Positions 24,812 through 35,557 of a DNA stretch of 64,000 nt are shown piece by piece. The notes beneath the pieces were generated by a model, which worked only from the letters and a program-made list of their open reading frames with translations, searched no databases and was not told where the DNA came from. Every line of letters begins with the position of its first letter. Position 1 is the first letter of the stretch. Source of the stretch: Rhytidiadelphus loreus (Eukaryota; Streptophyta; Bryopsida; Hypnales; Hylocomiaceae); NCBI GenBank assembly GCA_947034895.1, contig OX344762.1, forward strand, positions 9,305,501 to 9,369,500. The letters run 5' to 3'. The translations under genes were made by a program, and so were the position numbers.

Positions 24812-25489
24812 ATGGTGGTGGAGGCGATCGGCTCCTTGAAGGAGCGGACGGGTTCTAGCCCGTATGCCATCGCGAAGTACTTGGAGGACAAGTACAAAAC
24901 GGGTTTGCCCTCGAACTTCAGGAAGATGCTGACGGTCCAATTGCGTAACTTGACGAAGGCGGGTAAGCTGGTGAAGGTGAAGAACTCGTACAAGCTGTCC
25001 GACGAGTTGAAGAAGCCCGCGAAGGTGGCCAAGGTTCCGAGTGCTCCCAAAGCAGCCGCGAAGGTGGCGCCGAAGGCCAAGATCGTCAAGAAGCCGTCGT
25101 CTGCGGGTCGAGTGAAGAGCAAGAGTGCCGGGACGACTGTTGCCAAGTCCAAGGTGTCCAGTGCGAAGGCGACTAAGGTGGCGAAGCCCACTACAGTGAC
25201 GAAGCGCAAGGCCGTGGGTAAGACGAGTGCTCCTCCAGCTAAGAAAGTGAAAGTAGCGGCTCCTGCGAAGAAGACGGCCCCAGCCGTGAAGAAGGCGAAA
25301 GCTGCAGCCCCCGCGAAGAAGGCCGCTCCAGCAGTGGCGGCGAAGAAGCCCGCAGCAGGTCGGAAGCCTCCGACTGTGCGCAAGATGGTGACGCCGAAGA
25401 AGGGTCCGAAGACCGTGAAGGCGAAGGCGCCGAAGTCTGCGGCCAAGTCCCCCTCGGCGAAACCTTCTGCGAAGAAAGCGAAGAAGTGA
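24812..25489 (+). CDS. Linker histone H1, exon 2
   Basis: Exon 2 gives 225 residues and completes a 305-residue protein. Residues 75-143 form the winged-helix globular domain, with EAIGSLKERTGSSPYAIAKY, a central FRKML, and GKLVKVKNSYKLS at its end. Residues 144-305 are a Lys/Ala/Pro tail with AAPAKK-type repeats, SPSAK and a KKAKK end. The stop is TGA at 25487-25489. The frame is intact and looks functional. From about 25156 onward this exon is also present, inverted and in the same reading frame, at the end of the window, so at least two H1 copies exist. Confidence 0.93.
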   Translation: MVVEAIGSLKERTGSSPYAIAKYLEDKYKTGLPSNFRKMLTVQLRNLTKAGKLVKVKNSYKLSDELKKPAKVAKVPSAPKAAAKVAPKAKIVKKPSSAGRVKSKSAGTTVAKSKVSSAKATKVAKPTTVTKRKAVGKTSAPPAKKVKVAAPAKKTAPAVKKAKAAAPAKKAAPAVAAKKPAAGRKPPTVRKMVTPKKGPKTVKAKAPKSAAKSPSAKPSAKKAKK

Positions 25490-26184
25490 GATCTTTGCTC
25501 TGTTGGGTCACTACTGAACTGGTGTTTATGAACACCACCATTTTCGAGGAATGTTCAATGTCTTGTACGATTGAATGGGAACGGGGCATGGTTGTGGGTT
25601 GGTCCGAGGGCTTGGACTTTCTGTCTTGGTGTATGAGTGCATATTTGCTGTGGGGTTGGTATGAGCATGTTCGTCGACTTTTGTGATGTTCCCGGATTGC
25701 TGGTCTTGTTGTTTTCTCAATTGTCCGAGGGATACTTACTTTCCTGCTGGAACGCCAGTTAATTTGTTCAAATGTAATAGACAGGGAAGTCTCGTCGTTG
25801 CCGGTTTCTTGTCGACTACTCTGCGCCATTTCCGGAAGGACATTCGTGAGGCAAGTATTTGAGTCGAGTATTCGCGGCACAGGCACGTGCGACTGTAGGC
25901 ACTTTCGGATAATCTGTATTCGATAGTGCATTTGCAAGTGTAAGCGAATTCGTATTTGGAAGTATTCTGGAATCCGTGCTCTTTCCGCATTTAAAAACAT
26001 TGTCGATTCCGTATTCCAGAGCAGTTTAGAGTTCGTGTTGAGTTCTCTGCGAATCTATATTTGAACCGACTTCAGTACGAATTTTTTTTAGTTGGATTGG
26101 AATATTCTCTGTAGCAATTACAGTCAACAAGTCAGCATTTCATGAGTGAGGCTCATAAACAATTAGTTTGCGATCATAGGGATC
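25490..26184 (+). other. H1 3' untranslated and downstream region
   Basis: Sequence after the H1 stop with no independent gene. Open frames on the minus strand here (for example 25239-26000) are shadows created by the base composition of the H1 gene and its flank. Confidence 0.55.
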
Positions 26185-27620
26185 GTGGTGAAGCGGTTGG
26201 AAGCGATAAACTGCTGCAGGGCTCACATAGATTCTGTTCCACATCCTAAGTTGATTCTTCTGAGTACGAGTACTTCACAATTAAGGATTGTAAGTGGCTT
26301 GGTGTCGTTGAGAAACTTACACCGCACGACCATCGATGCGTCCTTCAAAATTGACAGACATTGTTCAAAGTTTTGTGTTCTCATATCCAGATTTGAGGAT
26401 CTTGACTGACTAATAAGAGCTCGTGAAAGACCTAGAATCGACGCAGCCCCACTCATAGACTGAAATCGAGGCGATGATGCCTTCATGCCCAGTTCCCACT
26501 TTCAACAGACCTTCGTACCTTTTCCAGTCAAATCGAGCCTTGGAATCGCTCTCGGCGAAACCTGCTGTAGAGAAAGTGAAGAAGTGAGACATTTGACTGT
26601 CGGCACAATTTTACTGGTGCTCGATGTCTCGAGTGAAACTGATGTGAATCATGCTTGTCTTCACTTGCGATTCTTGCTCTCGTCCACTGTAGTTTGCAAT
26701 TGTTGTCTGAGCGATACCAATGTGCTTGCAGCAAGGAAATGTTCCTTCCATTGACCTGTTTTATAAACATCAATTGAATCGTTATCTACAGGCTAAATGA
26801 GAGGGAAATGCTCGAAAGAGTGGCGCAAGGCGATTACGAAGACGTGCATGAGGAGACTTATATACGGCCAGACGGGAAGAAAATATACATCAGCGTTTAT
26901 TTTGGGAACGGTACTAGTGAACATACCACAGAGAGTGTGTGACAGATTTTGGCCTGTGTGGTTTCGTCTCTCCAAATATTCCCGACTCCCAAGTGTAGTG
27001 AGGATAACGCAATGCGCACTGTTCCAGAATAAAAATTGTGTACTACACATGCGAGTTGATTGTGTCCGTATCAGTGTTCGCAGACGCTCACATCAATATG
27101 TAAATTTCCCATTGATACGTCTCCCAGAGGAAATTTCACCTCTTCATATACTACAATACCCTCTCTCGACGTTTCACTCCGATCCACAAATTCTGGGTGA
27201 GAAGCTTGACGATTAATTTGTGTCTCTATGCCATTGGCCTCGTTGTGAAGAACGTAATAGCTCACTCAGCTTAAATCCCGAATTCCTGTAGTTTCACTTA
27301 GTTAGCTTGTGATTCACATTCTAGGTTGATTCTACTGAGTGCTGAACTAGTTTAGACTGTCAGAAATCTTGTGGAGGTGGGAACATTGCGTTGGAAGACC
27401 ACCACGCTTTCCTAAAATTTTACAATGAATTTCGAGAATAGAATTTTGACCTCAATCTATTCTTAATCTTGAAGATGTAGAATTGCCACACTTTCCCAAT
27501 CAGGAATGTAAACGAGATGATGATGCCTTCACTTTCTGGACTGTGCCACCAACCTCGGTACGTCTTCTTTATTGAGTTCTGGGCTTTGAAGCTGTGATTT
27601 GAAGTCAGTCTTGGACTCCA
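26185..27620 (+). repeat. Two decayed direct repeats downstream of H1
   Basis: About 26225-26520 and about 27310-27560 share ordered landmarks: CACAT(C/T)CTA(A/G)GTTGATTCT..CTGAGT near the start and GATGATGCCTTCA followed by a CCTCGGTACGTC/CCTTCGTACCTT block near the end. The first unit also contains a degraded H1 C-terminus. The identity is low, so this is an older tandem duplication than the inverted one. Open frames such as 26797-27216 lie between the units and show no domain. Confidence 0.5.
26541..26587 (+). pseudogene. Histone H1 C-terminal fragment
   Basis: Read in the frame ending at the TGA near 26585-26587, this gives LESLSAKPAVEKVKK and stop, matching the H1 end (SPSAKPSAKKAKK and stop) in spacing and in the stop codon. 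Only the last ~15 codons can be aligned. It is probably a remnant of a tandem H1 duplicate. The same fragment is present in arm 2. Confidence 0.6.
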
Positions 27621-28253
27621 GGAAGGTTTTTCTTTTTTTAGACTTTAATTCCATAGCTTAACTCCTATGCTTTGGAAAATTGTCTATTGCTGAAAAAATA
27701 TGCAAAGGTGTATATTCCCTTAAACATAGATATACATATATTTATATATGTTTTTTTAGACTATTTTCTACTATTTTATATTGCTATATAGCATATAAGT
27801 ACATGGTTAGTCTGCACTAATACGGAACAAGTTAGCCTTGTCTAATAATGCCCTTTATGTATCCTTTATTCTTTATAGACTTAACCTTAAGGCAATAGGA
27901 GTTGAGACACTGTCAATGCCAGGGGTTGGGACACAGCAGGGAGTTATAGCAATAGTTATCTCTTGGCTTCAAGCTGAGTAAGTGTAAAACTAAATGACGG
28001 TTGATTAGGGGCTTAAGCCTTAATTGTGAAAATAACTACTACCTAATTAGACAGGTTATTGGCTTGTTATTTACATCCAGAGTACCTTTTTTCCCCCCAG
28101 ATCACCAACTGGGTGACGTTCCTTTTTTTTTGAAAAATATATTTTCACGTAGAACCTCTTGTTGTTATGTACACTTGGGTTATTAGGCAGTTCTGAGGTA
28201 GTCGGGCCTTCACAAGAAGGCGGCTGCCTAGCGTCATTTTTTTTCAGACTTGT

Positions 28254-28257
28254 GAGT
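28254..28257. repeat. Left target-site duplication GAGT
   Basis: GAGT precedes the transposon and is repeated at 39180-39183. The uninterrupted arm 2 sequence near 60895-60910 contains GAGT once (CTTGTGAGTATCTG on the reverse strand), which is the empty site. Confidence 0.9.
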
Positions 28258-28283
28258 GGGTGGATGCATGGTTGAGTGGCTCA
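28258..28283 (+). repeat. Left terminal inverted repeat
   Basis: Begins GGGTGGATGCATGGTTGAGT and ends GGCTCA. The right terminus at 39154-39179 is its reverse complement with one mismatch. It contains the palindrome ATGCAT. Confidence 0.9.
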
Positions 28284-29269
28284 AAATCTTGTCACACTAT
28301 CAAAAACTGCACTCCTCCAATTTTGAAACGCCTTTTAGGTATATTGAATAATTGTAAAAACAAAACAAAAGTCCATTGTCTTAAAGTGAACCTCATTGTA
28401 ATTAGAATCATGTTGTTGAAAATTACTAAAAACATTTTATGGAAGTGTGGGGGACTTTTAAAAATACATGGGTGTGACAAATCTGTTGTCAACAAATTTT
28501 TCAAGGACTTTTTAGAGATGGTTTAATCACCTAAGTGAATGTAAAGGACTATGATTCTAGTGGATGTTTTGGTAAACTTTTAAGAAATTAGAATATTAAT
28601 TTGTAGATGTGTATGGAATTTTAGAAAAGGACTTTTGAATGGTTTTATTTACCCTGCATCTTATGAGTTCTTTTTCTCCCTTGTCTTTTTTTATTTTGCA
28701 ATTTTTTTTTTTGGAACTTAAATAATTTTCTCAGTTCTAGGTCCGCTAGAGCTGCTTTGGACTTTTTTTTACATATTTAGGCTTTTAGGTCCCAGTGTGG
28801 GAGCAGAGCTTTCTGGGCTAACGTTCATAAAGGAGAGAAAGGAAGAGATCTGACCATCAAAGGAGTGGCTGATCGACGGTCAGGAGGAAGATATCGGTAA
28901 CAACTACATGCAAACCTGCAGCGTCAGGGCAAAGCTTAATGATGTTCCCGTTAATTGTATTCACTTGATGAGCCGCGTGGCGGAGTTTGTGGATTCCTTC
29001 TTGCCGCTCTTGGCATTTTCAAAGTTTTCTTTGTGGTTTTGCTTGCGCGCGAATTTGGCACTTGCGTTTTGAAAATTTTTGTTCAGACTTTCCTTGCTCG
29101 CGCCCCCGCATCCGTGGAAGCAAAAATTGTGGTTGAGATTTCCTTACACGCGCTGTGTGTTTGGGAGCTCCGGGATTTCTCTGTAAAGGTCATTGTTGGA
29201 TAATGGTTGTAGAGATCTGTAGCAAGTTTACAGTTGGAAGTTTGCTTTGTTCTTGCACAATGTTTGCAG

Positions 29270-29460
29270 TAAGTTCAAGGGTGCATTGTCATTGTGCAAG
29301 GTTTGTATTGTGCTTAGGGTTTAGGGTGCAAGGTCAATGTTTGTTTCCCTTGTCCATCTGTTGATTTGCTATTGAGTTTTGAGTTGTGTTTCCTCTGCAA
29401 CATTCAGGGTTTAGGGATTTTAGGTCAGGTTTGTGGAGGTTTAAGGTTTTAGGGCTTATT
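29270..29460 (+). promoter_or_regulatory. Telo-box-like leader of the transposase gene
   Basis: Several TAGGGTTTAGGG / CAGGGTTTAGGG words lie just before the presumed transposase start. In plants, AAACCCTA (telo-box) motifs are frequent near the transcription start of growth-related genes. The words are isolated and mixed with other sequence, so this is not a telomere. A regulatory role is inference. Confidence 0.35.
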
Positions 29461-29477
29461 CTCAAATTGCTTTGACA

Positions 29478-30233
29478 ATGGGGAGCCAACGTAATGATTA
29501 CAAACATTTAGGCCGCCGATATACCAATGAACCAGAGAGAGTGGTAGAACAGCGCCTTCGTAAGAACAGAGAGAGGCAACAACAACATCGTGCTAAAAGG
29601 AATGTCAGTAAGCTTCCAGACATATTAGGAAGTGGAAGTGGTTCTGGCGATGTGCCTTCACGTGAGATCAGGAGGGGTGCTCACTGCATTTTAGAGGTGA
29701 TTGATGACACTTTGCAGGATTTCCCAAGTTTGGAGGCTCGAGGCCGTGTTCTGTAGAGGGTACTGGCTTCAAGTATTTCCTCTGGTAATATGTTGTCTTT
29801 GTCACTACCTTTTAGCAGTGAGGGTAGGGCTGAGAGAGATCTTTTGAGTGGGTTGCAAAAATCCCTTCGCGAGGTGAAGTCTGCGAAAACGGCCGCGTAG
29901 TTGGCTACAAAACATGCTATTTTGACTGCTGTTGTTAGTTCCGGGTGTAGCACGTCTGTACGAGGTCAAGCCCGGGCTTTGCAAATTCATCCTAGGAACA
30001 TTGCAAAGGCTATAGTTCGTAGAACTACCATGGATTCTAGCGCAATTTTCAAATGGACGCTTTCTGGCCGAAAACGGAGAGTGGATGTCCTTTCTGAGTG
30101 CACCAAGGCATCAGTCGCACTGTGGTGGGCATTGGAAACTCGAAACAGTCCAATTGCGAAGGAAGTTGTTCGTTCAAGAATTGGTGTCTCACAATACGAT
30201 GTGAAACCTACGCAGTATTTGATGGAGTCTCAG
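29478..30233 (+). pseudogene. Transposase, exon 1 (two nonsense codons)
   Basis: One frame runs 252 codons from ATG 29478 to a GTACGT donor at 30234, broken only by TAG at 29754-29756 and TAG at 29898-29900. It starts with a basic region (RRYTNEPERVVEQRLRKNRE). Its second half carries SVRGQARALQIHPRNIAKAI and KEVVRSRIGVSQYDVKPTQY, ending in MESQ. Joining to exon 2 gives MESQ-MEFYLRFQNAHPEIIIG in frame. The frame across both stops is preserved, so they are single-base lesions. An alternative is an unrecognised intron ending at the GTAG of 29897-29900, but its acceptor is poor. Confidence 0.65.
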
Positions 30234-31247
30234 GTACGTGCTAACAACCTTCTTGATCTGGTGATTTGATCAAATAGAAGGAAGCTGCTGCTTGTGTTGT
30301 TTTGTTTCAGGAATGGTCAGTGAAATACGATGAATGTTTTTGATACATTTGTACAATTTTTAGTGTGCTTAGTTGAACATAGTGTTAATTGACGGAATTT
30401 AGCAAATTTTTTGCTTTTGTGCTGAAAACTAAAGATGGATTTCAGTCTGGGTTGAGGGAGCACGTCACACCTTTTCGTCATTCAGGATTTGGGGTTAAGG
30501 GCTCGGGTTTGGTAACTTTCAATTACTGTTTTTATATGCGGTGTGTAGTCATAGACTTCGAATTCAACTTTCTTTCTATCCGGCTTAAGATGAGGTAGTG
30601 GGGGTGTTAGTGTGGATTTACAATTCATGATTTGGTTACAACAAGGCTCATTGAGGGAGTCTGACAAGTTTAGGTATAGTGGGGTTGGTAATTTGTCATT
30701 GTGCATGGTATTTACGGTGTTAAACAATACTTGGTTTGGACAGTTGACTACAAGGGTGTTCACTAGGGTAGTTGCGGGTGTTTGTAGGCATTTGATTTAG
30801 ACATTTCTCAGTATGGGTACTTGTTGATGGAGTTGTGGGTGTTTGGATACTTCATGCTTGGACAATTTTCGTTGCGGGTGTTCTTTGCAACAGTTTGCGG
30901 CAGTCCAGGGTGTTCACTAAACGTGTTGCAGCATTACAATGAGACTTTGGGTGTTTATTAACGGACGTTGTTGGGTGTTCATTCTCTCTTACCGTTCATT
31001 GAGGGTGTTTATGTACAGTTCGGTTTTAGTATTGGACATTGGTTGGTATGAGTCTTCTTTGATGCATAGTAGGGTTATTTTATTCAGTGTGGTTTGGTAT
31101 TTTCTAACTTTAGGTATTCATGTACAGTAAGGTTAGACAGGAGCATCTTTCGGGTATCATTACGGCAGTGTAGGGTATTCAGGAGCCTATGTACATAAGG
31201 GGATTGTGTACAGTACTCTAATCCAATTGTTGTATCAACTTCTGCAG
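30234..31247 (+). other. Transposase intron (1014 bp, GT-AG)
   Basis: Donor CAG|GTACGT and acceptor TTCTGCAG|ATG keep the frame (phase 0). The intron contains stop codons in all plus frames and short repeated GGGTGTTC words. It has no independent gene. Confidence 0.7.
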
Positions 31248-33176
31248 ATGGAGTTCTATCTGAGGTTTCAAAACGCACACCCTGAAATAATTATCGGGAA
31301 GAGATCGTTCGATTTATTGCGGCCTTTTTGGGTCAAAAGAATGAAGGAGCGGAACACTTGCTGTTGTATCTATCACGTTGAAATCACGGAGTTACTTGAA
31401 GCACTGAACAATATGAGAGTGAAGTCCATGCTGCACAATTGGGGCAGCTGCACATGCAATTGTGAAGAGATTTGTTCTTCACTTGAGGTGAGTGCTAGTG
31501 GCTGCCAAGGTAAGGAGGTGAGGTACAACGGGACCACTGAACTTTGGGAATCAATTGTATGTCCGAAAAATGAGTTTGTCCAGTGGCATGCAAGGGATTG
31601 TGTGTATGGTTTGTGTGAGAATTGTGGTGTTGATTATTTGCCTATATGCCCTATTGAGGAAGAAGGAACCTCTCCTATTAAAGTGTCTTGGAAAAGATTT
31701 GAAATGAAAAGCATTGTCACTAAAAGAGGAGAGGAGAAACAAAAATTGCATCTTGCTTACAAGTCCACTACATCTAATGAGTTAATAGACTATTTGAAGC
31801 CCAAATTGCAGTTTTTTGTTCAACATAACTTTGTTGCTAGATGGCAGGATCAACAATTCAAGAAGAGCTTGGAAAATATCCCCACTGACGGAATCGTTTC
31901 TGTGATAGATTTCGCTGAGAACTACAGCTTTGAGATTCAGAATGAGGTCCAATCGATGCATTGGCAAAATTATCAAGTCACAATTCTTGTGCAGATCTGC
32001 TGGACCCGAAATCCTAACCCTGATCCTACTGATCCAACTACAAATGCAATCATGAAGTATCACTTTTATGTCTCTGATGACAAAAAACATGACTCTTACT
32101 TTGTGCAACATTGTCTAAACTTGCATTGGAAAGATTTGCATCAATCAGGCTTTCACCCAAAGCAACATTGGATTTGGTCTGATGGTTGTTCTTCTCAATT
32201 CAAAAGTAAAGTACCTTGGTACTATGTGAGCCGTTATCCTTCTTTAACTGGTGGCTGTATGTGTTGGTGGAATTTTTTTGGTTCAGGGCACGGAAAGGGT
32301 CCACATGACGGGGCTGGAGCTGTGGTGAAACGATTCATCCGCCAAGCTCAGTTAGATTCGGAAGGCCCTGAACTGGCGAACGCTGCCCAAGTTGTGGAGA
32401 TGCTACGTGAAAAATTATCCTCAAGACCGGAAACATGCTATACTGGGACGAATAGAAGACTTGTAACCCGGGTATTCTGGCACATCTCGAAGGTTACCTT
32501 GGCAATGGAGCGAGAGACCCCCTTCACTACCATGCCCATTGCTGGAACTAGAGATTTGCACTCTATCCGATCTGTGAATGCTTTTCTAACAAATAGGCTG
32601 TTGACAAAGAGTTTGTCTTGCTTTTGTTGCTTTTGCTTAGACTGTAAGTGGGACAGCTGCGAAAATTTGGCTTGGACGCTTGGATGGAATGTAGAGGTAC
32701 TAATTCCCGACAATGTAGCACATATCCGATCAGCTATTTCGGCAAACTTTGATGGTAGTTTGTGGGCAGATTATGGTGGAGATGGAGAAGACCTTGTGAG
32801 TTGCATTGAAATGGGTGAGAACTTTGCAACAAATGCAGAAGAAGATAACGAGGCCAATGTGGATTTTGAGGTCTTGATGTGCACGAAGCCAGCATTCACG
32901 GTACAAAGATCCTTCACTTGCCCTTGGGGTCAAGAATTCTTGGTGGGAGATCTGTGTATAGGTGGATTGTATTACGAGAGATACGGTCGAGATGTTTGCA
33001 ATTATGTGCTTCTACGAAAGTCTCAAGTTGCCCATGTACATGCTTGTCAAGTGAGGGTAGTGAAATTCCCCATGGAACCCCAAGATCACCGTGTCTCGGG
33101 CAACGACATGGTTTACAAGCTAGGCTCTCATGCTGCTGCGGGAATTCAAAGTGCCGTTGCAATGCAGGAGTTCTAG
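31248..33176 (+). CDS. DDE/RNase H-like transposase, exon 2
   Basis: 642 uninterrupted codons. In order: IGKRSFDLLRPFWVK with a Cys-rich patch (CCCIYH, then a CTCNCEEIC cluster and a CENCGVDYLPIC pair); a first acidic motif VIDFAENY (D at 31908); HWIWSDGCSSQFKSK (D at 32181); NFFGSGHGKGPHDGAGAVVK (D at 32307); then MPIAGTRDLHSIRSV and a late Cys cluster (CFCCFCLDCKWDSC). Spacing between the three Asp residues is 91 and 42. This is the layout of an RNase H-fold transposase with a zinc-binding N-terminal part. From memory, similar uncharacterised proteins occur in several eukaryotes. Exon 2 alone is intact, while exon 1 has two stops. Confidence 0.75.
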   Translation: MEFYLRFQNAHPEIIIGKRSFDLLRPFWVKRMKERNTCCCIYHVEITELLEALNNMRVKSMLHNWGSCTCNCEEICSSLEVSASGCQGKEVRYNGTTELWESIVCPKNEFVQWHARDCVYGLCENCGVDYLPICPIEEEGTSPIKVSWKRFEMKSIVTKRGEEKQKLHLAYKSTTSNELIDYLKPKLQFFVQHNFVARWQDQQFKKSLENIPTDGIVSVIDFAENYSFEIQNEVQSMHWQNYQVTILVQICWTRNPNPDPTDPTTNAIMKYHFYVSDDKKHDSYFVQHCLNLHWKDLHQSGFHPKQHWIWSDGCSSQFKSKVPWYYVSRYPSLTGGCMCWWNFFGSGHGKGPHDGAGAVVKRFIRQAQLDSEGPELANAAQVVEMLREKLSSRPETCYTGTNRRLVTRVFWHISKVTLAMERETPFTTMPIAGTRDLHSIRSVNAFLTNRLLTKSLSCFCCFCLDCKWDSCENLAWTLGWNVEVLIPDNVAHIRSAISANFDGSLWADYGGDGEDLVSCIEMGENFATNAEEDNEANVDFEVLMCTKPAFTVQRSFTCPWGQEFLVGDLCIGGLYYERYGRDVCNYVLLRKSQVAHVHACQVRVVKFPMEPQDHRVSGNDMVYKLGSHAAAGIQSAVAMQEF

Positions 33177-33320
33177 TGTTGATGTTCTGGATACTGCTGA
33201 ATTCCTTGGAATTCAACTTTTCCTGTAGTACTAGAAGTTGCTGAAGGGCTTGAGGTTTAGGGTAATGCTTGTGTTAGTATGATTTTAGTTAGTAGTGTTT
33301 GTACATATGTTAGTGCGCTT

Positions 33321-33957
33321 GTATTAGTATGGCTTTAGTTAGTAGTGTTGTTAATTATATTGTTATATATGTTAGTGTAGGCCAGATTATGATAGTCATG
33401 CTGCAAGGGGCAGTTCAAGAGGTTCAATTCCTCCATGATTGATGTTTGAAGTAAATTTTAGGAAGGGTTTAGAGTGTTGGATATAAAGTTATTTCTGGTT
33501 TGGATTTATTTGAATGGTCAATTTGCCTTGCATACTATAGTCAACAAGGCCCCCCTTGCTAAGAAAAAATTGTATAAGAGTAAGTGCTTTTCATTGCCTC
33601 CAGATTCACAAGCAAAAGAACTAGTAATGTCTAAGTACATTTTATTACCTTAAAGTGCAAAAGAATGAACCTAGGTAGAGAAACAACTAGTAATATAAAG
33701 ATGGGGACACAAAGATCCATTCCTCAATCACACCCCTCCCATGCAATTAATACTTCACTAAATCTAAAAGTGAAAATTACCATTGTTGAAAGCTCTAATA
33801 GTAGGGTGTGAATGTATTGGTTTTAGATTGATGGTGGACTTGTAGTGATTTTAAATGCATTTTAATCATAATTGGATGCTTTTTTTAAATGACTTTTTAT
33901 TAACACTTCTCTTTATTTGATTCATGTGAAATTTTAGTGCATTGTGTCCCTCTTTTT
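33321..33957 (+). repeat. Internal inverted repeat, left arm (637 bp)
   Basis: Pairs with 34509-35145 (coordinate sum 68466) with only one or two differences seen, for example CTTCTCTTTATT against CTTCTCCTTATT. It lies directly after the transposase stop and is non-coding. A ~53-bp duplication (TTAGTATGNNTTTAGTTAGTAGTG) overlaps its outer edge. Confidence 0.9.
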
Positions 33958-34508
33958 TATTTGGGCATTGGATAATTTAGATATATGACATTCCAATGTC
34001 CAAATCAAAAAGAATAACAACAAATTACAAATTAGTTTTAAATTGTGTCCCTATTTGTAATTATTTTAAAATGGTGCCTCTAAAAGTAATATTTTTCATT
34101 TTCATGCTCCTATTTGTAATTTCTCCTTTTAAAAAAACACACATTGAGGTGCTTTCTTTTTGGAGGAATTTTTGGCCCCAACCATTACTCTTGGGTGGTC
34201 CATTAGTCAAGTCAAAAACAAAGAAGAAATTGAGCTTCACAAATTAGTGCAACTAAAATGATATGAAATTCACCAAATCTATTAAAATCAATTATATATT
34301 TTGAAAGCCTATAAAGGAGGAAGACATGCATTAAATTTTGGAAAGTAGAGTATTCCAATTCCATGCCTTTAACCCATGCCAATTACAATATTGCAATATC
34401 ACATATGCTATATTCATCAACTTTTAGTCTTCTAACAACAAAACTTTTAGCTATTAACCACCTTATAGAGCTTGAATTTGCCTCAATTGAAGTGAGCCTC
34501 TTGTAGGT
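33958..34508. other. Spacer of the internal palindrome
   Basis: 551 bp of AT-rich sequence between the arms. One 83-codon open frame (33996-34247) is Lys-rich and hydrophobic with no recognisable motif, and I do not call a gene. CCTATTTGTAATT is repeated twice. Confidence 0.6.
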
Positions 34509-35145
34509 AAAAAGAGGGACACAATGCACTAAAATTTCACATGAATCAAATAAGGAGAAGTGTTAATAAAAAGTCATTTAAAAAAAGCATCCAATTATGA
34601 TTAAAATGCATTTAAAATCACTACAAGTCCACCATCAATCTAAAACCAATACATTCACACCCTACTATTAGAGCTTTCAACAATGGTAATTTTCACTTTT
34701 AGATTTAGTGAAGTATTAATTGCATGGGAGGGGTGTGATTGAGGAATGGATCTTTGTGTCCCCATCTTTATATTACTAGTTGTTTCTCTACCTAGGTTCA
34801 TTCTTTTGCACTTTAAGGTAATAAAATGTACTTAGACATTACTAGTTCTTTTGCTTGTGAATCTGGAGGCAATGAAAAGCACTTACTCTTATACAATTTT
34901 TTCTTAGCAAGGGGGGCCTTGTTGACTATAGTATGCAAGGCAAATTGACCATTCAAATAAATCCAAACCAGAAATAACTTTATATCCAACACTCTAAACC
35001 CTTCCTAAAATTTACTTCAAACATCAATCATGGAGGAATTGAACCTCTTGAACTGCCCCTTGCAGCATGACTATCATAATCTGGCCTACACTAACATATA
35101 TAACAATATAATTAACAACACTACTAACTAAAGCCATACTAATAC
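34509..35145 (-). repeat. Internal inverted repeat, right arm (637 bp)
   Basis: Reverse complement of 33321-33957. It ends about 400 bp before the 3' end of the minus-strand accessory exon, so the palindrome separates two convergent genes. Confidence 0.9.
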
Positions 35146-35557
35146 TAGCATTATTATAAATCAAGCATTACACTAACTTCAGCATTACACTTATTCAAGC
35201 AGTAGACTAACATAACAAATCATAACATCTCAAACATTCTAATCAAATGCATATGAAGGGCCGAACCACAAATGAAACCTCAAAAACGGAAAAAGCAAGT
35301 CAAGTTACGTTTCCGCTGTAAAAAAACCCTGTCATCCAGTGAAAGAAGTCTGTAACTCGATACTGAGGTCCTAACAAAAACCCGACTTCAAGCCGAATAG
35401 AAGCAGCACCTGAATCTAAAAGTCCGGAAAGAAGGTTCCCAATGTTTGATCCTAGTTCAACAAAACTACACAACCAACCAAGCAGTAAAGGAAACTGATC
35501 CAAAAAAACAACTGATACAAGCAAAATGGCAACTCCTCCAGAAATCCAACAACAACT

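Noticed and set aside
24226..25446. Long minus-strand open frames across the H1 gene (up to 226 codons)
   Set aside because: They are antisense to an intact, well-supported H1 gene. The Lys/Ala-rich codons (AAG, GCC) read backwards as Leu/Phe/Gly, giving stop-free shadows.
25239..26000. 253-codon minus-strand frame, and its copy at 63156-63917
   Set aside because: It overlaps the H1 tail and 3' region, has no domain, and its second copy only reflects the inverted duplication.
26797..27216. 139-codon plus-strand frame
   Set aside because: No recognisable motif, lies between decayed direct repeats, and is countered by an open minus frame. Its exact copy at 61940-62359 is due to the inverted arm and not to selection.
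29270..29460. TTTAGGG-like words suggesting an interstitial telomere
   Set aside because: Only isolated TAGGGTTTAGGG words separated by unrelated sequence, just upstream of a gene start. This fits telo-box promoter motifs better.
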